A DNA stretch of 64,000 nucleotides from CAXPZW01 sp964221845 (GCA_964221845.1 CAXPZW010000005.1:28823-92822); one strand, 5' to 3'. Shown: positions 1 through 9,366, numbered from the stretch's first letter. Numbers and translations: made by a program. The notes: a model not told the origin generated them from the sequence alone.

Positions 1-141
1 AAGGAGAACGTTATCGTAGGTCACTTGATTCCAGCAGGAACAGGTACCCGCGAGTTCCAGAACATCATCTCCGGTTCGAAAGCCGACTACGAGGCCCTGA
101 AGGCCGCGCAAGAGGTTTCTTCGGATGTGGTAGAAGAATAA
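1..141 (+). CDS. rpoC: DNA-directed RNA polymerase subunit beta', C-terminal fragment
   Basis: Only the last 46 codons are in the window; the gene begins upstream of base 1. The peptide opens with KENVIVGHLIPAGTG, the conserved C-terminal beta' segment, and ends in an acidic tail SSDVVEE before TAA. The subunit forms the clamp and part of the active centre of RNA polymerase. A strong hairpin terminator follows within 20 bases, so this is the end of the rpoBC transcript. The identification rests on the near-invariant motif. Confidence 0.93.
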   Translation, partial: KENVIVGHLIPAGTGTREFQNIISGSKADYEALKAAQEVSSDVVEE

Positions 142-158
142 TAGAACACGACTTAGAG

Positions 159-190
159 AAAGGCGATCCAGTGCGGGTCGCCTTTTTTTT
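159..190 (+). terminator. Rho-independent terminator of rpoC
   Basis: A 9-bp stem (AGGCGATCC with GGGTCGCCT, one T-G wobble) and short loop is followed by a run of eight T. It lies 18 bases after the rpoC stop. Confidence 0.85.
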
Positions 191-506
191 GCCTTGGGTT
201 TGGGATCGGCTTTCTAGTGCAAGTGGAAGTGCAAGGGGGTAGTGCAAGGGGGAGTTAAAAGTGAAGAGTGGCTATTTGCAGGGGTGCTTGCAGAAGGTCG
301 AGAGGGTAGGAGGTTGTTGGGGCGGTTGAGGGCGTGTGCGCAAGTCGAGACAGGGAAGTGGGATGCGGGCTTCTCGGCTTGCTCATACTGAGGGCAGAAG
401 GCATCTAGGCGAGGCCCTATAGAATACCTGGAGTTGGGTCGCAGGAATGCCCAAAAGAGCTCAGCGCACCTTGCACTAACCCTTTACACTTCCACGAAAC
501 ACTCTA
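191..506. other. Intergenic region without a visible gene
   Basis: About 316 bases between the rpoC terminator and the 3' end of ribH. It is G-rich on the plus strand and has three short imperfect copies of a GTGCAAG-type word near 220-255. No convincing ORF, tRNA or promoter was seen on either strand. Confidence 0.5.
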
Positions 507-1019
507 TTAAAATCCAAGCGGGGATCGTCCGCTGCCGTCGTGCGCTTTGTTGAGCGCGACCATTTGGAGGGCGGTGACGGCGGCTTCGGTGCCTTTGTTG
601 CCGTGTTTGCCGCCGGAGCGGGCGCGGGATTGGTCGATGTTGTCGTCGGTGAGCACGCCGAAGATGACGGGCTTGCCGGTTTGCAGGGCCACGTTTTGGA
701 TGCCGTGGGCCGTGCCCGAGCAGACGTAATCGAAGTGGGCGGTTTCGCCGCGGATGACACTGCCCAGACAAATGGCGGCGTCGATGGTGCCGTCGCGCAA
801 AGCCATGGCGGCTCCCAGGGGGAGTTCAAAGGCGCCAGGGACTGCCAGTTCGACGATGTTTTCGGAAAGCACTCCGGCCTCAAGCAACAGCGCCATGGCG
901 CCGGACTTGAGGCCGGAGGTAATTTCTTGGTTCCACGCTGAGGTCACCACTGCGATGCGGTAACCAGCTGCATTGGGCAGCGAGGCGGGATCGTATGCCG
1001 AGAGGTCGGTGGTTGCCAT
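507..1019 (-). CDS. ribH: 6,7-dimethyl-8-ribityllumazine synthase
   Basis: Penultimate enzyme of riboflavin synthesis: condenses 5-amino-6-ribitylaminouracil with 3,4-dihydroxy-2-butanone 4-phosphate; the family assembles as pentamers or icosahedral capsids in the cytoplasm. The 170-residue length is usual. Visible motifs are the N-terminal substrate strand ending SAWN (27-30), PGAFELP (61-67), VIRGETAHFDYVC (88-100) with the expected catalytic His95, and the C-terminal GNKGTEAA stretch. It lies 15 bases downstream of the TPR gene on the same strand and is probably cotranscribed with it. Confidence 0.95.
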   Translation of the reverse strand: MATTDLSAYDPASLPNAAGYRIAVVTSAWNQEITSGLKSGAMALLLEAGVLSENIVELAVPGAFELPLGAAMALRDGTIDAAICLGSVIRGETAHFDYVCSGTAHGIQNVALQTGKPVIFGVLTDDNIDQSRARSGGKHGNKGTEAAVTALQMVALNKAHDGSGRSPLGF

Positions 1020-1034
1020 CGGGGGCGTGCCGAC

Positions 1035-1730
1035 TTACAGGTAACGCAGCAGCGCCTTGCTTTCTTTGGCGGCTTTGCGGTACTCGGCTGAGTGTGGGTA
1101 GTCGTTGACGATGACTTCCAGCAGCGATTGTGCTTTGCTGTAGTTCTCCAGTTCTACGTTGAGCGTTGCGGCTTTGTAGTAGTACATGGGAGCAGTGAAG
1201 TCTTCAGAGCCTGAGCTGGCAGCTTTCTTGGCAGTCTTTTCCATCCAATCGGCGGCTTGTGCTACTTCGCCCATCTCGGCATACATGTCGCCTACGTTGC
1301 CCATGGCAATCACAGAGATGGCGTTGTCCTTCAGGTCGGTAGCTGCTTTGAAGTGATCGAGGGCCACTTCGTAATCGCCGTTGTCGCGGTAGATGATGCC
1401 GGCGTAGTAGTGCGCCAGGTTGCCGGTAGCGGTGCCGCCGAATTCTTCAGCGATCTCTTCGAAACCCATGTTGAGGCCGTCGCCGTTGAGGGCGAGGTCC
1501 ATCGAGTCTTGCTCGAAGTACATCTGTGCTTGCCAGATGTTGTTTTGTGCTTCTTGGGCTTGGGGCTCTACCAGCAGTTTTTGGTAGGCGAAGAAACCGA
1601 TCACCGCCAGTGCTACCACGGCCAAGCCGATGGTGAGTGCTTTGCGGTTGCGGTCAACGAATACTTCAGTCTTGGTGTACACTTCCTGTACATCCACTAT
1701 GGTTTCTTCGGTCTGGTTCTTTTTGGCCAT
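1035..1730 (-). CDS. Membrane-anchored tetratricopeptide repeat protein
   Basis: A 231-residue protein with a cytoplasmic N-terminus, one transmembrane helix at about 31-50 and an extracytoplasmic helical-repeat region. TPR-like pairs are visible near 100-140 (LAHYYAGIIYRDNGDYEVAL) and 180-220. This layout resembles the YfgM/TPR_21 type, which in other bacteria assists envelope biogenesis; that role here is inference. The ATG at 1730 is preferred over one at 1772 because a TATTTTTG -7 element lies between them at 1755-1762. It pairs with ribH. Confidence 0.8.
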   Translation of the reverse strand: MAKKNQTEETIVDVQEVYTKTEVFVDRNRKALTIGLAVVALAVIGFFAYQKLLVEPQAQEAQNNIWQAQMYFEQDSMDLALNGDGLNMGFEEIAEEFGGTATGNLAHYYAGIIYRDNGDYEVALDHFKAATDLKDNAISVIAMGNVGDMYAEMGEVAQAADWMEKTAKKAASSGSEDFTAPMYYYKAATLNVELENYSKAQSLLEVIVNDYPHSAEYRKAAKESKALLRYL

Positions 1731-1754
1731 GGTTGTGGTCCTTTTTCGGGAGGG

Positions 1755-1762
1755 CAAAAATA
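1755..1762 (-). promoter_or_regulatory. Candidate -7 element for the TPR-ribH transcript
   Basis: Reads TATTTTTG on the minus strand, matching TAnnTTTG, about 25 bases upstream of the ATG at 1730. No clear -33 TTG was found at the expected spacing, so the call is tentative. Confidence 0.4.
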
Positions 1763-1870
1763 GGGAAAACACTTGATTTTAGCCGCTTGAGCTGATCGTC
1801 TTCCCTGGTCAGGAATGTAGATGTTGGGAGGCCCAGGCCTTCGGAGTTGCTCACGGTCCAGTGACCAAAC

Positions 1871-1900
1871 AAAAAAAGACCCGAGAATTCGGGCCTTTTT
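1871..1900 (-). terminator. Terminator downstream of the small lipoprotein gene
   Basis: A CCCGA/TCGGG stem with a 4-base loop is flanked by A and T runs, so it could act in both directions. It lies about 30 bases after the 3' end of the gene at 1931-2458. Confidence 0.65.
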
Positions 1901-1930
1901 GATGCACAGTATGCAGTTGCGGTCAGGATG

Positions 1931-2458
1931 TTATTCCCCCGGGGCAGACATCATTTGTTCCATGGCTGCAGGTCCCATCAAGGACATGACAGTGGCTGTG
2001 AAGTCAGCGTAGTGCTTTACAGAAGTGATTTCACCGTTTTCGTTGAAATGCATAGAACCGTAGGCCATAAGCTCTTTCGATGCTTCGCCAATGGTCATTT
2101 CCCAAGTTCCATAGTACCGGACCGAGCCGTCTAAGGCGAAAGAAGTGGTGTCGATGCCAGGAAGGTAGATGGCTTGCTTGAGCTCCATATCCATCATGTT
2201 CATCATCTGGTTCCAATTGGCAAGGGTCTCGGCTTTGTTGCGGTCGGGCTTATCCATACCTGTGCCTACCTCCCTGAAATCCTCGGCCAATATTGAGCCG
2301 TCGGGAGTTTTGTTTTCAAAGCCCGAGAACAGACGCTCCAGTGTAGCCTTGTTGGCTTCAAAGCTGGAGTAATCTGGGGTTGGACATTCTGGACAGGGTT
2401 GTGAGCAGCTCGCAAAAAGTCCCGCTACCGCCAAAAGGAAAAGGTGGATTTTCTTCAT
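1931..2458 (-). CDS. Small lipoprotein, possibly NTF2/SnoaL-like
   Basis: A 175-residue protein with a typical lipoprotein signal; the lipobox LFASC places the acylated Cys at residue 19. The mature part has a pattern reminiscent of the NTF2/SnoaL (DUF4440-like) fold: a helix LERLFSGFENK, then strands such as VRYYGTWEMTI and ITSVKHYADF. Such domains can be enzymes or ligand binders, and nothing here says which. It stands alone with its own terminator. The lipoprotein call is firm; the fold guess is weak. Confidence 0.6.
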   Translation of the reverse strand: MKKIHLFLLAVAGLFASCSQPCPECPTPDYSSFEANKATLERLFSGFENKTPDGSILAEDFREVGTGMDKPDRNKAETLANWNQMMNMMDMELKQAIYLPGIDTTSFALDGSVRYYGTWEMTIGEASKELMAYGSMHFNENGEITSVKHYADFTATVMSLMGPAAMEQMMSAPGE

Positions 2459-2662
2459 GATTTGATTTTTTGTTGAGCGCTAATGGGCAATCATTAAGCA
2501 ACAATCGGTTGTGTTTTCGACCAACATAGGTGTAGCAGCGTTGAGGGGGGCAAATGATCCACCATGGATGGCGATCTTTGAACCACTGGCATCCATGCGC
2601 AGGGAGGTATCCCAAATCGAGAAAAGAAGCCCTTGAGGCCAACCCACGAATAAAATGACGAG

Positions 2663-3490
2663 ATGCGTTTATCTGTAGTACTGTTATCCCTGAGTTTTAT
2701 GGTCTGGGCCGGCTGTCGTCCCAACAATTCAGACAAGCCGCAAGGGGTTGAAACCGCACCCAAAGAGAAACTGATCGTAGTGGCCTCTAAGCTGTTCGAA
2801 AGTCACACGTATGAAGATTATTTACAATCGTTGGTATTCCCTGGTGACAGTTTGGTGTGTATTGACGCGTCTCGAGTGGGGCCAAATCAATTGGACTCCT
2901 TATTGATGCATGCGCACGCCGTCCTGCTCACGGGCGGTCCAGATATCCATCCGGATCAGTACCAACGGCCTGAGTATGCGGAGAAATGCGGTGCCATAGA
3001 TGTTGCCAGAGATTCCCTAGAGTTGCAGCTATTGCATTGGGTAGAAGCCCATCAAACGCCTTGCTTAGGCATTTGCCGCGGGCTGCAGTGGATGAATGTT
3101 TTTTTGGGGGGGACGTTGCACCCGCATCTTCCAGATGAATTGGGTACGCACATGCACCGCGCAGGATCTCTAACGCATTCAAGGGATACGACGCATTCGG
3201 TGTCGACCATAAGCGACCAATTCGGCATGGATTTGTCAACGACTTCGGTGGTGGTATCCCATCACCACCAAGGGATTGATGCACTGGCTCCCGGCCTTAC
3301 AGCATGGGCCGTTGCCCCCGACGGTTTGATCGAAGGGGTGCGACGCACAGACACCTTGAAGTTTCCCTTTTACACCGGTGTCCAATGGCATCCAGAGCGG
3401 TCTGCTGCTGGCCAACCCTTGGTTGAACAGGTGGGACTGCATTTTTTGCGATGTGCGCGCATGCAGCGAGGCAAACGTACGTCGCGTTGA
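2663..3490 (+). CDS. Class I glutamine-amidotransferase-like (peptidase C26) lipoprotein
   Basis: 275 residues. The first 18 form a lipoprotein signal ending WAGC. The rest is a C26 gamma-glutamyl hydrolase-like domain: oxyanion segment LLTGGPDIHP (88-97), nucleophile elbow CLGICRG (Cys138) and catalytic QWHPE (His243, Glu245). The family cleaves gamma-glutamyl amides such as gamma-glutamyl-GABA or polyglutamates. An envelope-anchored version is less usual than the cytoplasmic PuuD type and suggests action on extracellular gamma-glutamyl compounds, which is inference. It ends 6 bases from the convergent esterase gene. Confidence 0.8.
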   Translation: MRLSVVLLSLSFMVWAGCRPNNSDKPQGVETAPKEKLIVVASKLFESHTYEDYLQSLVFPGDSLVCIDASRVGPNQLDSLLMHAHAVLLTGGPDIHPDQYQRPEYAEKCGAIDVARDSLELQLLHWVEAHQTPCLGICRGLQWMNVFLGGTLHPHLPDELGTHMHRAGSLTHSRDTTHSVSTISDQFGMDLSTTSVVVSHHHQGIDALAPGLTAWAVAPDGLIEGVRRTDTLKFPFYTGVQWHPERSAAGQPLVEQVGLHFLRCARMQRGKRTSR

Positions 3491-3496
3491 CAGCGA

Positions 3497-4687
3497 TCAG
3501 TGTTGAATTACAATACGCTCAGAGAGCAGTCCTAGCTGTACAGTGTACATTCCGCTCGGGATGTCGGAGAGCAGGATGGTGTGCTCTGGTTGGCTGATGC
3601 GCTCAGTGTGAACGATGTTTCCAATCAGGTCTCGGATGTAAATGACCGAGAAATCAAGGGTTGTTGTGCTGATGGTTAGGGCAGTGCTTGTAGGGTTTGG
3701 ATAGCACCGCAGGCTTCCATACCCAGCTTCAGAGGAGGCGATGTTCTCGACGCTTTGCAATGGGTGCATTTGAAAGAATTCCCAGATTTCTGCGCTGGCA
3801 TCGATGTCCTGATTCGTACTGCCCACTACAACCAATGGAAATGCGCCTGGCCAAGTATGCCCTCCGCCATTGATGGTGTAGTTCCAATATTCTGCACCGT
3901 TCACACATGCATCATGCACCGTTTTGGTAACCGTACACAGATCAAGCAGCGATGTGTTGGGCAGATCAGAAGTGGCGGTCTCTTGACACGCTGCGTAGGT
4001 GTTGCTCCAGAACTCCACGGTTTCTTCCACTGATGAGAGGGAACCAAATCCGGTTTGTTCACCCAAGCCTCCGCCATTGTAGGGGACAATCAGATCGAGA
4101 TCTCCGTGGATATGCATGGTAGGTACAGGCTGGCTGGGAACGCAGTCAGCCAACAGGTTGTCCGGCATTGTTCCAGCCACTGAGGCTACAGCTGCGATCC
4201 GATCAGGGATGGCACATGCCAACGCATAACTCATCATTCCACCATTGGAGAATCCACAACTGTACAGGCGTTGCTGATCTGCATCGTAATCGGCTTCAAG
4301 GAGGTCGAGGAGCGCTTCTAAAAAGGCCAGATCATCGACGTCTGAGGGATCAAAGTCCGCGTTCCAGTGGTTGATGCCCAGTTCATCGGGTTCTCCTTGA
4401 GGGTAGACCGCTACAAATCCGGCTTCATCTGCAACCGTGTTCAATGCGCTGTATTCCATCTGAAACACGGCGTTGTTGGTGTAGCCGTGCAGACACAAAA
4501 CAACAGGTGCTGGTGATGCAACGTTGTCAGGAACATACACCAAAGCGGTACGGGTGAGATCGTCCAACTCAAGGGTAACCAACTCGTCTTGCGCATGCGC
4601 GGAAGAACAGGCGTACAACCACATGACGGCGGTGAAGGCCACGGCCAATACATGGCCGGATATTTGCGTTGGTCTGAGGCTGTGCAT
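3497..4687 (-). CDS. Secreted PHB-depolymerase/feruloyl-esterase-type hydrolase with T9SS tail
   Basis: 396 residues from the ATG at 4687, one base after the upstream stop; an ATG at 4720 would overlap that gene. A signal peptide ends near SSAHAQ. The alpha/beta-hydrolase domain (about 35-310) has HGYTNN, nucleophile elbow GFSNGG (Ser148), HIHGDLD and GGGHTWPG (His277), as in the LpqC/poly(3-hydroxybutyrate) depolymerase esterase family. Residues about 325-396 form a type A T9SS sorting domain (CYPNP, then IRDLIGN and DIPSGMYTVQL). It is related to its upstream neighbour. Substrate unknown: short polyester, feruloyl or acetyl esters. Confidence 0.82.
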   Translation of the reverse strand: MHSLRPTQISGHVLAVAFTAVMWLYACSSAHAQDELVTLELDDLTRTALVYVPDNVASPAPVVLCLHGYTNNAVFQMEYSALNTVADEAGFVAVYPQGEPDELGINHWNADFDPSDVDDLAFLEALLDLLEADYDADQQRLYSCGFSNGGMMSYALACAIPDRIAAVASVAGTMPDNLLADCVPSQPVPTMHIHGDLDLIVPYNGGGLGEQTGFGSLSSVEETVEFWSNTYAACQETATSDLPNTSLLDLCTVTKTVHDACVNGAEYWNYTINGGGHTWPGAFPLVVVGSTNQDIDASAEIWEFFQMHPLQSVENIASSEAGYGSLRCYPNPTSTALTISTTTLDFSVIYIRDLIGNIVHTERISQPEHTILLSDIPSGMYTVQLGLLSERIVIQH

Positions 4688-4688
4688 G

Positions 4689-6554
4689 TTAGTGCGAGAA
4701 GCGTTTTTCAATGGTGCCATTGTCGTAGATGTAGAGGAGTAATTGTCCAGAGGTCGGTTGCACCGTTCTGCCCAGGAGGTCAGTGACTTTGATCAACCGC
4801 CCTTGCGGGACGCGAGTTGTGTTACTGAGGCCAACCGGTGTGGTTTGATCACACAATTGCTCAAAGAACATCCACGCCTCACGGCTGGCTTCGATGTCCA
4901 TGTTTCCATACGCGCCAGGCCAGTCGTGTCCGCCGCCTTCTACTGTGTAGAGCCACAGTTGAGTGCATGTAGCCTCAGCACTGTGCTGCTCCACGTTAAC
5001 GGTTGATCCATCTTCAGGGTCAAGATCGGGCAGGTTGAACGCGGTTGATGTGTCCAAGTTGAACAGTTCTGCAAAGAAATCCATGGTCGCAGGGATACTC
5101 GGGTAGGCGCCCCAACCGTCTATGTTGGAGGGATCGCCGTTGTAATAGGTCACGTTGTCATCGGTACCGTGTATTTCAAGGATCGAGGTCTGGTATTGCG
5201 GAGTACAAGTGTCCATGATGTCCTGCATGATCATGCCAGAAATGGGAGCGAAACCTCGAAAGGAGTCAGAGGCCTCACAGGCCAATAGATAGCAGAAATC
5301 CCCACCGTTGGACATCCCTGTGGCGAAGACTTGCTCTTGGTCGATCCCTTGTTCTTCACTCAATAGAGAAATGAGCTCCAAGGTGAACGCAACATCATCA
5401 ACGGTTTCATTGACCTGAAAGTCATACCCAACATTGAAGAAGGTGTTGCCGAAACTGTCTTGGATGCCTTGCGGGTAGCACACTGCGAAACCGAACTCTT
5501 CTGCAAGGCTGTTGAAGTCAGAGTACTGCATGATTCCTGCGGCGGAGCCTGTATAGCCATGGTAAACCAGCACCAGGGGGGCGTCATCGGGAGCCGAGGA
5601 TGCGCGGTAGAACAAAAAGTCCCGGTCTAGGCCTCCCACGTTCATGCTTTCATTTTGGTATGCCTGAAGTGTGGTGGTTGCAGTGTTGTTCTCGCTGACG
5701 TTATCGGTTGTTTCATTGACCAGGCCAACCGAGGCTTCAATTGTAAACTGCCCAGAGGCATCAGGAACAAAGGCAATCGCATGCTCAAAGGCATACAACT
5801 CGCCTGGGGCTAAGGCAAGGTCAGTGAAGGTTTCAGCCCCTTCTTGTTCTGCCCCGTTCCAATTGAGCTCAAAGGTGTTGATCACTTCCTCCCCCATGTT
5901 CACCACGGCTCCAGCAATCACCACGTCCTCGCCGGCTTCCACCTGCGACGGGAGGTTCAATGCGGCCAAGCTCAGATCGAGCCCCGAAGGTTCAAAGAGC
6001 AGCACATTGTCGATGCCCCAGCCGAACAGCCAGTTGTCGTCATCGTTGTAGCGGAATGCAAGGGTCACGCTGTCGAACCCCAAGAGTGCTGCGAGGTCAA
6101 CGCTGACGGCATCCCACATGCCGTCTTCTTCGCCAGAGGCTTCCATGGTTTCAAGCACAGTCCATGTGTCGCCGGCATCCAAAGAATATTCGATGGTGGC
6201 TGTTTCAGTTCCTCCAAACAACGTTTGTCCATCGTAGAAGGATTCAAAGACCAAAAACGCCTGTTGCACGTCCGAAAGGTCAACGGCAGGTAGCATCAGA
6301 TAGTCTGCACTTTTATCGCAGTCACAGGCATCATCATTGGTGGCGATGAACTGTCCATGTGGAGTCATGGGAAAGTATTGGCTTTGCAATTCTGCATGGC
6401 TGCCCACAAGCCAACCTCCATCGGTAGACAGGGTCTGCTGGTCCCAACCTGCTGGAAAGTCGGAATCGAAATCAGCAGAAATCAATACCGTTTGCCCCGT
6501 ACTGACAAGGGTTGCGATCAAGAGGAAGGGAAGTAAGTGGGCTGCCTTATACAC
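4689..6554 (-). CDS. Large secreted esterase (PHB-depolymerase family) with N-terminal beta domains
   Basis: About 621 residues from a GTG at 6554, which gives a textbook signal peptide (MYKAAHLLPFLLIATLVSTG). An ATG at 6629 would add an atypical 25-residue leader. Order: a beta-sandwich resembling adhesin/MAM-like jelly rolls, with a DNVLLFE end; a CARDB-like segment (LDLSLAALNLPSQVEAGE); an esterase domain with HGYTGSAAG, GMSNGG (nucleophile Ser) and GGGHDWPG; and a short C-terminal segment KVTDLLGRTVQ..LLLYIYDNG of the kind on flavobacterial secreted proteins. It is a longer paralogue of the downstream esterase and probably cotranscribed with it. Confidence 0.78.
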   Translation of the reverse strand: MYKAAHLLPFLLIATLVSTGQTVLISADFDSDFPAGWDQQTLSTDGGWLVGSHAELQSQYFPMTPHGQFIATNDDACDCDKSADYLMLPAVDLSDVQQAFLVFESFYDGQTLFGGTETATIEYSLDAGDTWTVLETMEASGEEDGMWDAVSVDLAALLGFDSVTLAFRYNDDDNWLFGWGIDNVLLFEPSGLDLSLAALNLPSQVEAGEDVVIAGAVVNMGEEVINTFELNWNGAEQEGAETFTDLALAPGELYAFEHAIAFVPDASGQFTIEASVGLVNETTDNVSENNTATTTLQAYQNESMNVGGLDRDFLFYRASSAPDDAPLVLVYHGYTGSAAGIMQYSDFNSLAEEFGFAVCYPQGIQDSFGNTFFNVGYDFQVNETVDDVAFTLELISLLSEEQGIDQEQVFATGMSNGGDFCYLLACEASDSFRGFAPISGMIMQDIMDTCTPQYQTSILEIHGTDDNVTYYNGDPSNIDGWGAYPSIPATMDFFAELFNLDTSTAFNLPDLDPEDGSTVNVEQHSAEATCTQLWLYTVEGGGHDWPGAYGNMDIEASREAWMFFEQLCDQTTPVGLSNTTRVPQGRLIKVTDLLGRTVQPTSGQLLLYIYDNGTIEKRFSH

Positions 6555-6804
6555 GAGAACAGGGGGGTTGGGTTGACTGCATGCTTTTGCCGCGCAAAAG
6601 ATATGCTGATTGACATGAAATCGCATCAATCACTACAGAAGGGCGGAGCTCAGCCATGGGGCCTTGGTCGATGCATGCCTTCGCCATCAGGAAGATGTGT
6701 GCTTAAATGAACGGGTTATTCTTTGGGAATCTCCGACATTGTGCTCCAGTGAGGGATTGCGGTGGATAGCACCGGGTGTTGTTGAACAAATAACAGTTGA
6801 TTCC

Positions 6805-8427
6805 ATGAATCGAACAGTGACGCTTTTCTTATTGCTTTCTGCGCTGGGTTTTCCATTTGGTTCCTCAGGCCAAACCGCTACGCTGCTGCAGCACTATGAC
6901 GCCGAAGACCTTGAACAGGTATTCGTGGATCTGGGAATCCCCGGTGGAATTGTGCCCATCAACTACGAGGTGGATTTATTCAAAATCAATTACACCACAC
7001 TCCATCCCAATGGTGCAGAGGTTCCGGTAACTGGGGCATTTGCCTTGCCGAGTGAGGTGGCCTGTCCGCTGCCTATGAGCAGCTACCAGCACGGAACCAT
7101 CGGTGCCAAAACAGATGCGCCGAGTTACCAATCTACAGAAGCAAATCTGGGTGTGTTGTATGCGGCCGTTGGGTACGCGACGTGCATGCCTGATTACATT
7201 GGCTTGGGCGATAGTCCGGGAATGCACCTTTATGTGCATGCTGATTCTGAGGCCCAAACGTCGAAGGATATGCTCCAAGCGGTGGTTTCCCTGCAGGACA
7301 GTCTGAATTTCAGTGTGGACGGCCAGTTGTTTTTGTGGGGATACTCCCAAGGAGGACACGCCACCATGGCGTTGCATCGATTGCTCGAGCAAGAGCCGTT
7401 GGAACCGTTTTCGGTGACGGGTTGCGCTCCCATGAGTGGGCCTTATGACATCTCAGGCGTGCAAAGCGCTGTGATTATTGACGATCAGCCCTACCCAACG
7501 CCGGGTTATTTGCCGTACGTAGCATTGAGCTACCAAGAAGTTTACGGCAACCTCTATTCCGATTTGGAGGAGTTGTTTCTTCCAGAATACGCGGCGGTGA
7601 TTCCAGACTTGTTTGACGGGACGCACTCCATGGGGGAAATCAATGCTGCTTTTCCGAACATTCCCAATCAGATGTTGCAACCGGATGCCCTCGAAGATTT
7701 TGAGAGCAATCCAGAGCACCCCATTGCCTTGGCTTTGGCTCAAAACGATGTGTACGATTGGGCCCCTGTTGCACCTACACGCCTGTACTATTGCGAAGGT
7801 GACGATCAGGTGAATTACATGAATTCTGTTGTGGCATTGGAGGCGATGACTGCCAATGGTGCAGCACAAATCGATGCCGTTGATGGAGGAATGCTTGACC
7901 ACGGAGCATGCGCGCCATTGGCCATGTTGGCTGGGTTCAACTGGTTCATTGATTTGTATGAACCTGCTTTTGATCCTCAGATTGTGGCTACTGTGACACA
8001 GATCGAAGAAAGCTTAGACGGCTTCGGTTCTATCGTCATCCCCTCGGAACAAATCGATCCGGCATGGAATTGGAGCTGGTCCAATGGGTCCGAAGAGTTG
8101 GTCTTGGAAGGACTAGAGCCGGGGCTTTATACCTTCACACTCTCCAATGGAGCGGGGTGCGAGGTGGCTTTCGACTTCCTCATTGTTGCACCGACCGTTA
8201 TCGGGGAGCATCACGCGGATCAATTCAACGTTTACCCCAACCCCGTGAGTGATCAAATCACAATAACTCCGGCTACATGGAAGCGGGCTGAATTGATGAC
8301 CTTGGATGGGGTTCTGGTGGGGCAGTTCTTCAATCGTGGAGAAACGATTCAGGTGAGTCACTTGCCTTCCGGTGTGTACGTTTTACGCATTGATCAGCGG
8401 TTTCATCGTGTGGCGGTGCAGCGTTAG
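6805..8427 (+). CDS. Secreted lipase-like alpha/beta hydrolase with T9SS sorting domain
   Basis: 540 residues from the ATG at 6805, which starts a clean signal peptide ending FGSSGQ; in-frame starts further upstream give no signal sequence. The hydrolase domain (about 25-400) resembles secretory lipases: SYQHGTIG, the elbow LWGYSQGG (Ser181) and a late region with YYCEGDDQVNYMNS and DHGACAP likely to hold the acid and His. Residues about 470-540 are a T9SS type A tail (VYPNPVSD, LPSGVYVLRI). It is divergent from the esterase pair across a 250-base promoter gap. Lipid or ester hydrolysis outside the cell is inferred. Confidence 0.8.
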   Translation: MNRTVTLFLLLSALGFPFGSSGQTATLLQHYDAEDLEQVFVDLGIPGGIVPINYEVDLFKINYTTLHPNGAEVPVTGAFALPSEVACPLPMSSYQHGTIGAKTDAPSYQSTEANLGVLYAAVGYATCMPDYIGLGDSPGMHLYVHADSEAQTSKDMLQAVVSLQDSLNFSVDGQLFLWGYSQGGHATMALHRLLEQEPLEPFSVTGCAPMSGPYDISGVQSAVIIDDQPYPTPGYLPYVALSYQEVYGNLYSDLEELFLPEYAAVIPDLFDGTHSMGEINAAFPNIPNQMLQPDALEDFESNPEHPIALALAQNDVYDWAPVAPTRLYYCEGDDQVNYMNSVVALEAMTANGAAQIDAVDGGMLDHGACAPLAMLAGFNWFIDLYEPAFDPQIVATVTQIEESLDGFGSIVIPSEQIDPAWNWSWSNGSEELVLEGLEPGLYTFTLSNGAGCEVAFDFLIVAPTVIGEHHADQFNVYPNPVSDQITITPATWKRAELMTLDGVLVGQFFNRGETIQVSHLPSGVYVLRIDQRFHRVAVQR

Positions 8428-8550
8428 TTCTGCAAAGCTGAAAGCGGAAGTTTCCCGATGGCTGATCTTGGATACACCTGTGGTTTACGTCTCGTACAAC
8501 GGGTCAAAGAGCAGGAGCTGTTTCTTTTGACTGCGAACACAGGATAGCAC

Positions 8551-9366
8551 ATGTCCAACCATCTCCGCACCGAGCGCTCATCGTTTCCCGTCTACCAAGT
8601 TGACGCATTTACCCGCCAATTGTTTGCGGGCAACCCGGCCTGTGTGGTTGTGCTGGATAGCTGGCTTGCGGATACCTTGTTGCTCAAGATAGCCCAGGAA
8701 AATGCAGTGGCAGAAACCGCGTTTTTGTGTTCCGTTGAGGGAGGCTATCACTTGAGGTGGTTTACGCCGGAATTGGAAATGGACTTGTGCGGCCACGCGA
8801 CACTTGCGGCGGCCCATGTTGTGCACACCCAACTTCATCCTGGGCAGTCTTTGATTGTGTTTGAGACCGTCAGCGGAAGCATAGAGGTGGTGTGCCGTGA
8901 TGGTCAATATGAACTCGACTTCCCTGTGCGAAGGGGTCAGCCAGCAGTCCTTCCTGCGCAGATCGAACAGGCCTTGAATATCCTTCCCGAGCAGGTCTAT
9001 TTGGCGCGTGATTACATGTTGGTGTATGCATCGCGGATTGAAGTAGAGCAGATCAAAGTGGATCGATCTATCTTTGATCAGATCAATTTGGGATGTGGAG
9101 GTGTGGTGTGCACAGCCCCGGGTGATCATCCTGAAGATTTTGTATCCCGTTTTTTTACGCCGCAGGCCAGTATTTTGGAAGATCCCGTGACCGGATCAGC
9201 CCATTGTACCTTGGTGCCTTACTGGTCTGAGCGATTGGGGAAAAAGGTGCTTCAGGCAAAACAACTGTCTGACCGAGGGGGAACATTGAGGTGCGCGCTA
9301 AACGCAGAACGTGTGTTGATTGCAGGAGAAGCTGTGACTTACTCCAAAGGGTTGATTTACGTGTAA
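8551..9366 (+). CDS. PhzF family isomerase/epimerase
   Basis: 271 residues, the normal PhzF length, with the diaminopimelate-epimerase-like twin fold. Visible: FPVYQVDAF (12-20), the NAVAETAF loop carrying the family's catalytic Glu (Glu55), the DLCGHATLAAA helix start, and GSAHCTLVPYW in the second half. In Pseudomonas PhzF isomerises a phenazine precursor; most homologues lie outside phenazine clusters and have no known substrate. No phenazine genes are present, so the specific reaction is unassigned. Confidence 0.88.
   Translation: MSNHLRTERSSFPVYQVDAFTRQLFAGNPACVVVLDSWLADTLLLKIAQENAVAETAFLCSVEGGYHLRWFTPELEMDLCGHATLAAAHVVHTQLHPGQSLIVFETVSGSIEVVCRDGQYELDFPVRRGQPAVLPAQIEQALNILPEQVYLARDYMLVYASRIEVEQIKVDRSIFDQINLGCGGVVCTAPGDHPEDFVSRFFTPQASILEDPVTGSAHCTLVPYWSERLGKKVLQAKQLSDRGGTLRCALNAERVLIAGEAVTYSKGLIYV

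Noticed and set aside
8551..9366. Phenazine biosynthesis role for the PhzF-like gene
   Set aside because: No other phz genes are present; PhzF homologues are widespread isomerases with unrelated roles.
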